From positions 1 to 64,000 of the forward strand of contig OY978100.1 of assembly GCA_963854735.1 (NCBI GenBank): 64,000 bases of DNA, in the 5' to 3' direction. Below, one piece after another: positions 32,889 to 44,720 of the stretch. Every line of letters begins with the position of its first letter. Positions within the stretch are counted from its first letter, which is position 1. The notes below the pieces were generated by a model. The model saw nothing but the letters and a program-made list of their open reading frames with translations. It was not told the origin of the DNA and did no database searches. The translations under genes were made by a program, and so were the position numbers. Source of the DNA: Marvania coccoides (lineage: Eukaryota; Chlorophyta; Trebouxiophyceae; Chlorellales; Chlorellaceae).

Positions 32889-35800
32889 TCAGGCTGTAGC
32901 TCTCAGCTGCAGCTCAAGATACATGTGCACCGCCTCCCTGACCGCCTGGTTGGGCACCAGGCCGGCATGGGGCAGCGGCGTTTGGGTGATGGGGGAGAGG
33001 GATCTGCGAAAAAGAGGGAGGGAGGGAGGAAGTAATATTAATTGAAGTTCAAATAATAGCCAATATCACCACCACCCAAATACACATTGCATGGCTGGGT
33101 CACTCATGTCACTCACTGCCTCACTACCCAATCTGCGATGGCAGGTCGGTTGTACGTCACCCCGTCGGCAGCAATCACAGGGTCGGTCATCAGCTGATTG
33201 CTCAGAGGGCACAGCAGGCCCTCCATCCCTGAGGACTGCCACCCGCCGCCGCCCCCCATCCCGCCCAGCGACGGCATTCTGGGGGCGGCAGTGGGCGGCG
33301 CCAGCGAGGGCATGGCAGGCGGGGTGTCACGCGCGCTGGTGAGGCTCTGCGACGCCAGCATGGTGGACAGCCTGGCGATTTCGTGGGAGGGGGCGCTGGT
33401 GAGGCCTGCGGTGACCTGGGGGCTGGGGTGCCTGGGGGGCGGACCCATGCTGCCAATGCCGCCCAGCGAGTCCACGCCAGCCACGCGCTGCAGCGCCGCC
33501 AGATTGTTCAGCACGGCCGAGAGCTGAGATGCTGTGGCCAGCGACGAGGATCGCGCGGGCTGGGCGCCGGGGAGGGTGCCTGATGAGTAGGGCGACGGCG
33601 GCATCCTGCTGGAGGTCGCTGCGCCGCTGAGCAGGTTGAGCGACTGGGAGCGGTGCATTCCTGCGTGCATCCCTCCCCCCAGGCCCACGTGCGCCGCCGT
33701 CACGTCCATCCTCCAGTCCAGGGGGTCGTGCATGCCGCTGCCGGGGACGACGCCAATGGGCTCGGAGTCTGCGCGGAATGACAGGGGGTTGGACAGTCTC
33801 GCCCCGCCCCCGCCACCGGGCACAAGCTGATTGAGGGAGGCTGCCAGCGCCAGCGCCGACTCTGAGTGGACGCGGGGGAGGAGGCCCGACCCCATCCTCA
33901 CCGGCTGCTGGTTCTCCTGCTGGAACCGCATCACCAGGGGCTTCACGCCGGTCAGCGCGGGGATGGACACCCCGTCCATCTCCGCCATGGCCCGCGCCGC
34001 GGCCGACACCTCGCCAAAGTTGACAAAGGCGTAGGCCTTGGCGGGGAACACGCGCGCAGAATCCACGCGGCCGAACCGCGCAAATGTCTGGTATACGATG
34101 TCTTCAGAGGGCTTCTGGGTGACGTTTCCCAACCACAGGTGGCGGGAAGGCACGGAGGAGGCCTTGGTGGCGTCGGGCGGCTCTTCGCGGCCAGGGGGGC
34201 CGCTGCCTGCGGGCTTGTACCGCATCTTGAGCTGCTTGGAGCCTGAGAGAGGGGGCACCACGGTGTTGTTCAGCGTTTCCATGGCCCGCACCGCGTCCTC
34301 CACGCTCTCAAACTTGACAAACGCGTAGCCCAGGGGGCCGATGCGCGCCGGGAACACGGCAGCGTCGTTCAGAGGGCCAAACCGCCCCAGCACCGCCTGC
34401 AGCGTCTTGCTGGTGGCGGTGGGCGCGATGTTACCCAGCCAGATGCGCGGGGAGGGGTCGCTTGAGTTGGCCTCTCCATCCCGCATGCCCATGCCGCCGC
34501 CGCCCATCCCGTCCACCATGTCGCCGCCGTCAGAGCCGCCGCCTGCGCGCAAGTGCGCCGCCGCCTTGCGCACCGGGCGGTACTTGAGCAGCAGCGGCCT
34601 GTCTCCGGTCAGATCAGGCACGACCTGGTCCTGCAGCGCCGCAGTCGCCGCCTCAGCCTCGGCAGAGGTGGAGAAGTTGACAAATGCGTACATGCGGCCG
34701 GGGAAGGTCACCACGTCGTCCACAACGCCGTGTGCTTCGAACACCGCCTTCAGCCCTGCGCGTGAGATGCGCGTGCCCAGGTTGCCAATCCACAGGTGGC
34801 GGGTGGGGTCGGGCGAGGTGTCTGAGTCGGCGTCGTCGCTGCCGGTGCCAGAAGGGGAGCTCATGCCCGCTGGCAGCGACGTGCCACGCGCCAGGGAGGC
34901 GTAGGCCATGCTGCCGTCGATGCTGCCGCTCATTTGGGGCACAATTTGGGGCCCCGACCAGCCGTTGAGCGCCTGCTGTGGTGGGCCGGCAGAGGGGGAG
35001 GGCATGAGGCTGGGCTGCACAAACAGCGCATCGGGGAGGGTTTCGGACCCCACGCCGTGCATGGCAGGCAGCGGCGGCAGGCCATGCATGCCTGCAGTGA
35101 GCTCTGCGAGGTCAGCAGACGGCAGGCCAGCAGCGCCAAAGCCAACGGGGCGCAGGCCGCCAAAGCCGAGGCTGAGGGCGGGGCTGGTGGTGACAGAGGT
35201 CCCGCTGAACAGGTCCCCTGTGAGGCTGGGCGACCCGAACAGCGAGTGTTCGCGCTGCTGCTGCATCGCCAGCGGGGCGATGGCGTCAGGCGTGTTCAGC
35301 GCCGACGCTGGGGCGAACAGCGAGACCGGACTGGCCGCGGCGAAAGCCTCAAAAGGAGACTGCATGCCCACCTCTGCGCTGTTGCCGTCGCTCTCCATGC
35401 GCGCCAGCAGCGCCTCGCTGTCGTCGGGACCAGAAGAACCACCGCCGTTGGCAGAGGCCTCGAGCGTCGCGCGAGGGGTGGTGGGCAGCTCGGCGGGAGA
35501 GTCGTCGGTGGTGTCAACGCCAGGGGAGCTGGCGGTGGGGGCAACAGCAGCCGAGGCAGGCACAGCACTGGCAGCGGCAACCGCTGCCACCGCGGCCGCA
35601 GCCTGCTCCGCCAGCTCCTGCCTCCGCTTCTCTAGTGCCTTCTCGTACTCCTCCTCCAGACGCTGCCGCAGCTCGCGCTCCTGCATGGCCTGCATGGCAG
35701 CAGCGGCGGCGGCAGCAGCCGCCATCGCGCTGCCCTCTGCCACAAGCTTCTGCGCCTTTTCGTCGGGCTGCTCCGCCGCAAACGACGCCGACCGCGTCAC

Positions 35801-37845
35801 GGCCTTCTTCTTCTTGGCCTTGCGACTGGTCTCAGCCTCCTCGAGCTCCTGCAGCAGCGCCGCCTGGCGGGCTTCTGCCGCCCGCTGCGTCACCTCCTCC
35901 AGCATCGCAGCGCACTTGGCGTGCTTGTACTCCTTGGCCAGTTGCAGCGCGGTGGCCCCGTTCTTGGTGCGCACCAGCAGGTCGATGTTGGCGCCGCCCC
36001 GCTCCAGCACAACGCCCAGGCAGCGGGACAGCCCACGGCACGCGAGGTGGTGGGTGAGCGTGTACCCTGCAGCATCGGCGTAGTTCACGGTGCCTTGCGA
36101 CAGCAGCAGCGAGTCCACTGTGGTCCTGACCATGTCTTCCATTGGACCCCAACCCACCGTGGCCTCGTCCCACTCCGCCCCCCCAGTGCCAGGGGTCAGC
36201 ACAGCGCAGGACTGCGACAGCGCAGCGTGGGCTTGGGCGACAGGCAGCGGCTGGTGCCCCATCCTGGCCAAGCACCCCACCGCGTGCACAAGTGCAGAGG
36301 CAGCAGCAGGCTTGGCGGAGGGGGGCACGGTGGGCATGCCGCAGTACACGGTGCTCAGCGCGGACAACACGCTCTTTGTCAGCGCGGGGGAGGCGGCTGC
36401 TGGCTGTGGGGCCAGGTGGAAGAGGTACCACAGCACGCGCAGCGCGTCTGCCTGGGTGGTGATCTCCAGCGCCTTGCAGGCCACGTCGGCGACCGCCAGC
36501 TTGAGAGGGGGCGAGGAAAGCAGGGGGATGGACGCCGCGAGGTTGGAGGAGGCGTCCGCAGGTCGCAGCAGGGTGAGCAGGAAGGCCAGCGCATAGATCA
36601 CCGTCGGGTGGTCCTGAAATTTTATGTTTGGGAGGGGGGGAGGGGGCAATGAAATTATGATATTACACGTGCATTTGATCATCCAACAAAAAGAAATCCA
36701 GTCAAATTCAGCAACAACTCACTTTGGTGGTGCTGGACTCTACGAGGCTCGCAGCGTACCCTGCTCCCGCCACCGCCATTGCCTCAGCCCACACGTCACC
36801 GCCCATCAGCAGCGACCTTGAGATGTCCACCATGCACGCAGCCACCGCTTGGGCGACCTCGGGGGAGGCCTCTTGCCCAGCAGCGCTGCAGCTCTGGGCT
36901 GCCTCCCACACCGCAGCTGCAGCGGCCTGCGCCGCAGCGGGCGGCGCGTCTGCCTGGCACGCCAGCGCCCCAAACAGCACCACCGCGTGCTGCTCCGAGG
37001 CGCCGTGCCCCTTGGCCAGCCTGCGAGCTTCCTGTACCAGCGCCAGACCGCCGCACTCTGCCAGCACCCGCAGATTATCGGGCTGGGGCACAGCCAGAAA
37101 CCGCAGGGCCGCCAGGGCCTCGGCGGAGCACACCACCGCGGCGGGCTCGGCCGACCACCCCTCCAGGCGGCGCACAGCGTCAGCAGCGGCTGCCACCGCC
37201 CCAGCAGACCCCAGCGCCAGCAACAGGCCGCTGTCGTGGCTGGTCTGGCAGGAGGAGCACCCCGCCAGGCGGGACAGCAGCGCGCACCCCGCTGTCTGCA
37301 GCGTGGCTGCCTGGGGGTGGGCCCGCATGCACGCGGCGGAGCGGGACACAGCCACCGCGATGTCGAGCTGGGCCCAGTCCTCAAACACCGACTTGCCACA
37401 CTCGGTGCAGAGTTGGGAGAGGGAGCGCAGGATGTAGAGCGCGCGGGCATAGACCTGCGTTTCAATATTTTTGTTTTGGGCGGCAAACGTCAATGTGGGG
37501 CATGTGGCGTTTGCGGAGGCCGAGAAAGCGTGGATGGCGGGAGCCACTCTCAAAAATGGCAACGTCGAGGCGCGATCGCGCTTCTCTCCCACTCCTCACC
37601 TCTGGCTCTCGATTGCAATCCTGCAGCAATGCCACGCAGGCAGACCACGTTTGTAGGAGGGACTCGCTGGGGGAACGCCTCCATGCCTTCTCTCTAAACA
37701 GCTTATGTATGTCGTCGAGCAGCGCGTCCACAGGCGTGCCGGCTTCCAAAGCCTCCAACGTCAAGCGTGAAGCGTGCCCCAAAATATCATCGCCCGGGGG
37801 GGCATTTGACGCCACAGGGGCGCCATAAGAAAACTGATTTTGCAT
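32889..37845 (-). CDS. ARM-like / ankyrin / triple-RRM / U-box protein, 1,529 aa
   Basis: Exons: 37600-37845, 36723-37454, 33117-36613, 32889-33003, all joins in frame. Residues about 80-480 form an Ala/Leu-rich helical solenoid (ARM/HEAT-like). An ankyrin pair follows at about 503-567 (AGYTLTHHLACRGLSRCLGV, NGATALQLAKEYKHAKCAAM). A coiled coil and a low-complexity linker come next. Three RRM domains lie at about 929-1005 (RHLWIGNLG, YAFVNF), 1047-1120 (RIWLGNIAP, YAFVKF) and 1149-1225 (RHLWLGNVT, YAFVNF), all with aromatic RNP motifs and spacing as in SPEN-type proteins. A U-box completes the C terminus: LCPLSNQLMTDPVIAADGVT, then, across the last intron, SLSPITQTPL and LVPNQAVREAV. U-boxes recruit E2 enzymes. 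The order suggests an RNA-binding ubiquitin ligase. The last 115-nt exon is essential for the U-box. Confidence 0.85.
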
Positions 37846-38368
37846 TAAATGGGTGAATTGTACGGGGCTATTGAGCCATGGTGGAAAAATTCGGGAGTGA
37901 GGCTGTGGCAAACTCGATGAACTCTTATTTGCCGCAACCACAAGGTGCTGACCGCCCAACGCGGTGTTGCAATGGAATTAAATGGTGGTGACGTGTGATT
38001 GAAAATGGATGAAACGCGGGTGTTCCCTGCCATATCCGGTCGCTCTTGCGCCTTTTGTTTTTTGATTTTTGAGGGAGATTTCATTTGCGCGCCATTTTTT
38101 CATTTTTTTTTTCGACCACGCCACAGCTTGGGCGCCAGCAGTAGTTTATCGGCGGAAGCCCAGCTGCTCCTTTGATGCACGTCAACCACGATTATTCACT
38201 TAAAAAAAACACAGTCGGGAAATCAGACTATTCAGCAAAAGGGCACAATATCAAGGGGAGGGAGAGGGAAGAAAAGAAAAAAGAAGAGGGACCAACACAG
38301 CAGCACCCACACTACCACACCGTACTACTCCAAAACTCGGATTAGCCGTCACCCAAAATTATTGTGTT
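37846..38368. other. Intergenic spacer
   Basis: 523 bp between two minus-strand genes: the 5' region of the RRM-U-box gene and the 3' region of the B56 gene. It includes a purine-rich GA tract (38257-38292). No gene supported. Confidence 0.5.
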
Positions 38369-40092
38369 TCAGCCACCCGTTGACGACTCGGCTGCCTTTG
38401 CTGCGGCCGCCGCCGCCCCTTTGGCCTCCAGCGTCTCCCACTGCCGCCTTCTCCTCTTCTCCGTCTCGCCCTTCTTGACCTCCCCCTCCTCGTACCGCCG
38501 CCTGCAGTCCTCGTACAGCCCGGCGTCCATCTCCTGAAACATCTTCCGCACGTTCAGGCTCAGCTTGTGCACCGCCGGGTTCCAGTGGTGCTTGGCGTTG
38601 TGCTCCAGCGCGCCCACCACCAGCGGCAGCACCTGCGACCTGTACAGGCTCACCAGCTGCACGATGTACTCGTTGTTCCACAGAAACAGCGACCGCTCGC
38701 CCACCTGGAAGTGGCAGGACGTCAAGCAGGCGGCGATGCGGCGGAACAGCGGCACCGCCACCTTGCCAAACTCGTCCCCCTGCGTCAGCTCCAGCACCTC
38801 CTCCAGCTCCCCCAGGAAGAGCACCTCCTTGTGGCTGTTGGTGGCCGGCCAGAAGCGCAGCAGGCCGCGAATGACGGGGTCCGCCAGCTTGGGGTCTTTC
38901 TCCACAAACTGGGTGACGCAGTAGGACAGCTGCTGGTGGTACAGCGGCAGGCACTTTGGCTTGTGCAGCGGCATCAGCGCGCGCACCAAAAACTGCTTGT
39001 GCTCCTCTTTCAGCGGCAGCGCGAACCCGTTGATGATGGACCCTAGAATCTCCAGCAGCTCCGCAATGCCGTTGTGCCGCTCCGTTTCGTAGACGAAGCG
39101 GTAGAAGACGTAGTTGATGGCACGGCGGATGAAGGGCCGGTGCACCATGAACTTGCCGTAGATGCGGTGCAGGATGGTCTTCAGGTAGTCGCGCTCGCGG
39201 GGGTCTTCGCTGTCGAACAGGTCCAGCAGCCGCACCACAAACTCCTGGTCCACATAGCGCTTGGCCAGCTTGGCGTCGGTGTCGGAGGACACCACGTAGC
39301 GCAGCAGGAACTCGTACACGGTGGCGAGGTGGGGCCACGCCGGCTCCAGGTTGGGCTCCTCCTCGTCCAGGTCGTAGCTCTCCTGCGACGAGGAGTGGCG
39401 CGAGGGGGGCAGCGCGCGGAAGAGGTTGGCCGACAGCATGGCCACCACGTGGGGAGACACCTGGGTGGGAACAATAGCAAAGGGGTTAGGACATATAATC
39501 TACTTTTTCCCTTCAAAGAATCCTCACCACTTCACTGAACTTTCCGCTGCCGCTGTTGATGTAGTCCACCAGCTCCTGCAGCGTGGCCCGCTTCATCTCC
39601 TTCTCTCTCAAGTCCAGCGCCGAGTCCGAAAAGTCAAAGGTATAGGTACAGAGCTGCAGCTTCTTAATAAACAGGTCTTGGCGCTCGTTGGGAGGCGCAT
39701 CGCGGAACGACGGCAGCGTGTCTGCAGATTAGGTGAATCGATCGTGGGTTAGTTGGATCACGCGGGTAGGAGCCGGGCCCTCACCCACCCCAAGCACCCA
39801 AAGATGCCCTCAGACAACCCACAGCCCTGCAATACTCACCAGAATAGGCTTGCAACATGGCCTCCCGGCTGTGGAATGGTGGGTCACGGTGGTCGGCAGC
39901 GTTGATCGTCGCCTGCTTGCCTGTCGCCGGTGATTCTGATGACTCGGGTGCCCGAGGCGCAGCTGCCGTCGCACCCCCTGCCGCGAGCACGGGCTCTTTG
40001 TCGTTCGATTCAATCCTCTCGCCAGCCTTCGTCTTCGGCTGCCCCCCAAGTTTAGCTTTCATCGACCGCAAAAGTCCACCCGTTGAGGACAT
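38369..40092 (-). CDS. Protein phosphatase 2A B56 (B') regulatory subunit, 512 aa
   Basis: Exons 39840-40092, 39528-39721 and 38369-39460; joins in phase 1 and phase 0. After a disordered 70-residue N terminus, the HEAT-like B56 core begins with [20 protein letters not shown] and [18 protein letters not shown]. It continues through [82 protein letters not shown] and [11 protein letters not shown]. These are the family's most conserved segments. B56 subunits target PP2A to substrates carrying LxxIxE motifs, in cytosol and nucleus. The C-terminal tail is basic and Ala-rich. Length and domain coverage look complete. Confidence 0.95.
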
Positions 40093-40570
40093 GTTTTCAG
40101 AGGGGCTGAGCTGCTGCCATCAGTTCGGGTTGGCAACGACACGGCTTGCCAAAAGATTTTTGCAAGGGTGGGACGCACAATCAAGGCTCTGCTTCCACGG
40201 GGGATCCACAGAAATGATTGTGGCGTGTGATGTAATTGTCATTAAAAAAATCAGGGCATGGTATTTTGTGTTTGTTCGACAAAATTTTGCCAAAGTGATC
40301 GCCTTGGCACCTGCAGTAAAAAGGCATCCAGAACCCCAACTTTCATTGTGCAATCACACATGTGTTGATAAAATCCCAGCACCGGGCCTGCCTGACGCCC
40401 CACACCCTTGACCAACAACATTCATTCAACTGATCGGTCCTCAACTCTCCACCAAATCCAACTGCCGCAGCCAGCAGCTTTAGCTCTCAAGCTAGTCGCA
40501 GTAAGTCTCGCAAACCAAGCGTGCGCAGCAGCCCCCTCTCTCCACAGCTGAAGGGAGGCTCTTCCAAAAA
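40093..40570. promoter_or_regulatory. Divergent intergenic region, B56 / EIF2B3
   Basis: 478 bp between divergent start codons. Mixed composition; no TATA box or repeated motif was recognised. Confidence 0.4.
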
Positions 40571-42166
40571 ATGTCGCCACCGCCGCCGCTGTTTCAGTTC
40601 CAGGCGGTCATCCTCGCGGGCGGGGGTGGAAGCCGGCTGTTCCCCCTCAACGCTGCCGGCCTCCCCAAAGCCATGATGCCTGTGGCCAACCGCCCCCTGC
40701 TCACCTTTCCGCTGCGCAGCTTGGAGGAAGCCGGCATCAGCGACGTCCTGGTGCTGTGCGAGGGCGACGCCTCCGCGTCCGCGGTGCGTTCCTGGCTGAC
40801 GCGCCACTCTGCAGCTGACAACATTTCCATCGAGGTGCTCCGCATCCCCGAGGGCACCTCCTCCGTGTCGGCCCTCCGCTCCGCCGTCCACCGCATCAAG
40901 TCCGACAACTTTGTGCTCCTCTCGGGGGACGTGGTCACCGAGGTCCCCCTGCGGGCGCAGCTGCTGCAGCACCAGCTGCGCGGCGCGGCGATGACGGCGC
41001 TGTTTGGCCGCAAAAAGAGCTCCCCGGCGGCAGACACGCAGCCGGGCAAGGCCCCTCGCAACGTCGACTACGTGGGGCTGGCGGAGGGCGACCACCTGGT
41101 GTACTACAGCCACAGCCCCGAGCCGGCCAAGGAGCTGCGAATGACACGAGGAGCGCTGCGCCTGGCTGGCGCCATGCAGATCACCACGCGCCTGGTGGAC
41201 ATGCAGGTAGGGAGCGTGTTGATTTTTAGTTTAAATATAAGTATGCATATGCGCCCAAACTGCTGCTCCTTTTCTCCTCCCAGGTCTACGTGTTCAGGAC
41301 GGCGGCGCTCAAGGCTGTGCTGGAGGAGCGGCCCGAGATGCAGAAGCTCGAAGACCACCTGGTGCCCCACCTGGTGCTGCGGCAGACGACGGCAGCAGCT
41401 GCAGCTGCTGCAGCGGGCACCAACCCCATCACCGCCCACATCGACATCGACATGCAGAGGGCAGCAAGCAGCAACCTGGGGGACGCGGAGGCAGCGCAGG
41501 CGGGGTTCGCGCACCTCAGCCTGTCAGAGACCAGCAACAGCGGCTGCGACTCCTCCCTGTGCGTGGCGTACATCGCTCCGGAGGGGAGCTACTGCCAGCG
41601 CGCCAACACCCTCCAAGTGAGTCAATATTGTTCATCTGATTGGGAATTTTTAAATGCAAATTGATAGCGGTGATGGACCAGTTTATGGCTACTGAACAGT
41701 GTATGCTCCCTCCCCCCCGTTCTACCCCCCCCCCCCCCCCCCCCAACAGGGCTACGCTGACGTCAACCGAGAAGCGGTGGCCCCCAACCTGGCGCCCAAG
41801 CTTCTACGGGAGGCGCCCTCCGCCCGCGGCGAGAATTTCATCGCGCCTGGCGTCGCGCTGGGCAACAGATCCACCGTGGGCTCTGGGTGCTGCATCGGCA
41901 GCGAGTCGACGTTGGGCGACAAGTGCAGCGTCAAGCGCAGCGTGATCGGCAAGGGTTGTGTGCTGGGCAACAACGTGAAGATCATCAACAGCGTGCTGAT
42001 GGACGGGGTGAGGGTGGACCAGAACTGCCACATCCAAAACTCAATCGTCAGCAGCGGTTGCGTGCTGGGCGCGGGCGCAGAGGTGAAGGACTGCCAGCTG
42101 GGCCCAGGGTACGTTGTTCCTGCTGGGAAGGACCTCAAAGACGAAGCCTTGGCCGTCAAGAAATGA
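40571..42166 (+). CDS. EIF2B3: Translation initiation factor eIF2B subunit gamma, 461 aa
   Basis: Exons 40571-41206, 41284-41616 and 41750-42166, all phase 0. The N-terminal nucleotidyltransferase-like domain starts FQAVILAGGGGSRLFPLNAA and contains LPKAMMPVANRPLL and FVLLSGDVVTEVPL. A C-terminal left-handed beta-helix of hexapeptide repeats follows (GVALGNRSTVGSGCCIGSES, KCSVKRSVIGKGCVLGNNVK, INSVLMDGVRVDQNCHIQNS). Length and lack of a C-terminal W2 domain identify gamma and not epsilon. It is part of the catalytic arm of eIF2B. The second intron ends in a run of 20 C residues directly before AACAG. Confidence 0.95.
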
Positions 42167-42510
42167 ATAAACTGGGCATAAAAACCTCGTTTTTGTTGTA
42201 AATTTAAAGCACTATTTGGGCGAAGGAGACCTTTGAGTAGAAACGGTGCATCTATAGGAGTCCTCATACCATAGGCAACGCCACAATCTACAGAAGAATT
42301 GGAATCGGTCTTTGATTGTGGTACACTCGATAAGTGACTGGACAAGGGAAACCTTTTTGAGTAGGAACCGCGCACCTACTATAGGCGTCCTCCCCCTGGG
42401 GTCTCTTTAAATCTTATTTTTGTTGAGAAATAAGACTGAGCTTAATTATCCTCGGTGCTTATCGGGCATATGAAAAAAAGCACTGTTTGTTGTCCGTTTA
42501 AAAAGGTAGC
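42167..42510. other. Convergent 3' region with a duplicated motif and TGTAA
   Basis: TGTAA at 42197-42201, 31 nt after the EIF2B3 stop, is a likely polyadenylation signal. Two imperfect copies of a segment of about 50 nt (42218-42267 and 42340-42392) share AGGAGACCTTTGAGTAG-like and CTATAGGAGTCCTC-like blocks. A third, weaker similarity lies around 42462-42493. Confidence 0.5.
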
Positions 42511-43822
42511 TCATTCAGTCATGATCCGCAGCGACTCCACGCGCTGCTGGATCATGACGAAAAACAGCGGAGACGGCACCCCTATCAGCCCGCTCCCTGC
42601 CTTTTGCGTCCTGTACCCCATGCCCACCAGCACCCCCGGCCCTGCTGCCCTCACGTAATCGGTGTAGCCAGCGTTGAAGGGGCGCAGCTGGCGCCTGGGG
42701 CGGGGCCACGCTGAGCGAGGGATGTCGTTGTCAGTCAGTTGCAGCTCCTCTGGCTCCAAGTAAGATATTGTCATCTCGCACAGCTCGTTAGTAGCTACAC
42801 ACACGGAGAAGGGGTTTTGAGTTGTGAAGTGCGTTTCAACAGAATCTCTGGGGGGTAATGCAACATTCTTATTTACTCACCTGGGACCACGGTGGGCCCA
42901 ATGGTGCTGCGGAAGTACAGAGGGCCTGGCCAGACCCAGTTGGCAACAGGCGTTGGGTGAATGACGCGACCAAACAGCGGCTCCTCGTCATCGTCCTCCC
43001 TCTCTGCCGCTAGAAGAAAGAACGCCTTGCTGAAACTGGGCACTCCCAGGGAGTGCAGGGGCAGCGCTGCCTTGCCAGAAAAGTGCGCAATCTCTGCCTC
43101 ATCTGCCGGCATGTACTTCCACAGCGAGTAATCTGGGCCTAGAGCAGCGCCTACTGCGCCAGGGGATGCGATGTACCGCCGGCCTGCCATCTTCCACAGC
43201 CGCACGATGTCTCTGCAGGGCGAAATTTCGAAATCGATGCATATCAGCTTCGATCCATTCATAAGGCGGCCACCATGTTTTGTTCAAAACAATTTGTCAC
43301 CCTGAGCTTAGCCGTGATAGCAATTTTGGCCTGTGGTGCAGCGGAATGTCTCTTATTGCTCGCCTGCAGATTTAACGCTTTATAAATTGTTTTCTGCTGC
43401 ACGCCAACAAACGACAAAAAAACAAAAAAAAAATCCACAAACGTCTCAACAACCCACCACAAGTAGAGGCCCATATTCATGCTCTCGTCGAATGGAACCA
43501 GACGTTCTGACGTCGCAATGAGGTTGGCTGCCTTTCTGATCCGTGCCTCCACCTCGTCCGGGTCCAGCTCTTCATCTCTCCGTGCTGCCGCTCCGATTTC
43601 CGCCGCTGCAGGAATCACCATCCGAGGCCTTTTCGCAGGGCGCCCTGAGCTCCCACCATGCTTCAAATTTGGTTTTAAAGCCGCAGGTGCAGCTTGTTGA
43701 AGGGAATGCGCTGGCTTTGAGACGTGGGTCCTCTGCCGAAAAAGTCCAATTGCAACCTTCGCCAACCTCGGTGCTGGGCGGTCCAGCGCCCCCAGCGCCC
43801 GCACCTCCCCCAGTTTTAGCAT
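42511..43822 (-). CDS. Hypothetical protein, about 325 aa, 3 exons
   Basis: Exons: 43461-43822, 42881-43212, 42511-42794. The N terminus holds a nuclear-localisation-like patch (SGRPAKRPRM) and an acidic helical part (DEELDPDEVEARIRKAANLI). The middle reads RRYIASPGAVGAALGPDYSL and the end SGLIGVPSPLFFVMIQQRVE. The first 5' splice site is uncertain. TT|GTGGTG keeps the frame, whereas the nearby TG|GTGGGT would create a stop, so I use the former. No family recognised. The start codon lies 146 bp from that of the divergent chloroplast EF-G gene. Confidence 0.6.
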
Positions 43823-43968
43823 TTAAAATGTGCGATTGCTGATGTAATTGCCGCAGCTATGTTTTCGAGACCGTTTTCATGCTGTGCCTGCTCCTATCTT
43901 CACCGCCACAACTTTAAAATTTATGGAAGAGCACACATTGCCCTCATTGAATTTAACAAAGTATCACA
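43823..43968. promoter_or_regulatory. Very short divergent region upstream of chloroplast EF-G
   Basis: Only 146 bp separate the two divergent ATGs, so both promoters and both 5'UTRs must overlap or share this segment, unless an unseen 5' exon exists. It is AT-rich near the EF-G start. Confidence 0.5.
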
Positions 43969-44688
43969 ATGGTGGCACAGACGATGGTCTCGGGCTGCAA
44001 TGCGCCCTTGGCTTCCAGCCGCTCTCTGAGCCAGCGTCCTGCGTCTGCGTTCGCTCGCGTCGCTGCCAAGCGCATCCAGGCTGGCCTCAAGCAGACGAGC
44101 TTTGTGGGGGTGAGTTAAACGCGGCGTGCTCGATAGCACATTGGTGGCCGTCGCTTTTTTTTGTGTGTGGGAGATTTTCAGGATTTTTTCATGTGCTCAA
44201 TATACTCCGAGGATAATTAAGCTCAGGATTATATTAAATTGGGGCCAAACTTCCGCCTTTGTCCACGCGCTTGAATTAGCACCTCCCTTGTGCCTGCAGT
44301 CTAAGATCGTGACCCCCGTGGCCTCCCCCGTTGTCGGTGGCCGCGCCAGCTGCGTGGTGGTGCACGCCGACGGTGAGGCACAAAACACAACGTGGGGGGT
44401 CCCCCCTCCCCCCTTTTCCTTCCTTCAAATTCGCTGTACACATCCAGTGGCAGGACCCTGCTGTTCATTTGTGCCATTCCCCCATTAAGTAATGAGCGAG
44501 CACCACTCATCGATTCCCTTGCTCCTCTCTTTTCCTCAGCCGGCAAGCGCACCATCCCCCTTGACATGTACCGTAACATCGGTATCATGGCCCACATCGA
44601 CGCCGGCAAGACCACCACCACCGAGCGCGTGCTGTACTACTCCGGCAAGTCGTACAAGATCGGCGAGGTGCACGAGGGCACTGCCACC

Positions 44689-44720
<32 letters not shown>

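Noticed and set aside
34908..36083. 391-codon plus-strand frame
   Set aside because: Shadow of the large RRM-U-box exon; Ser/Ala/Pro-rich with no motif.
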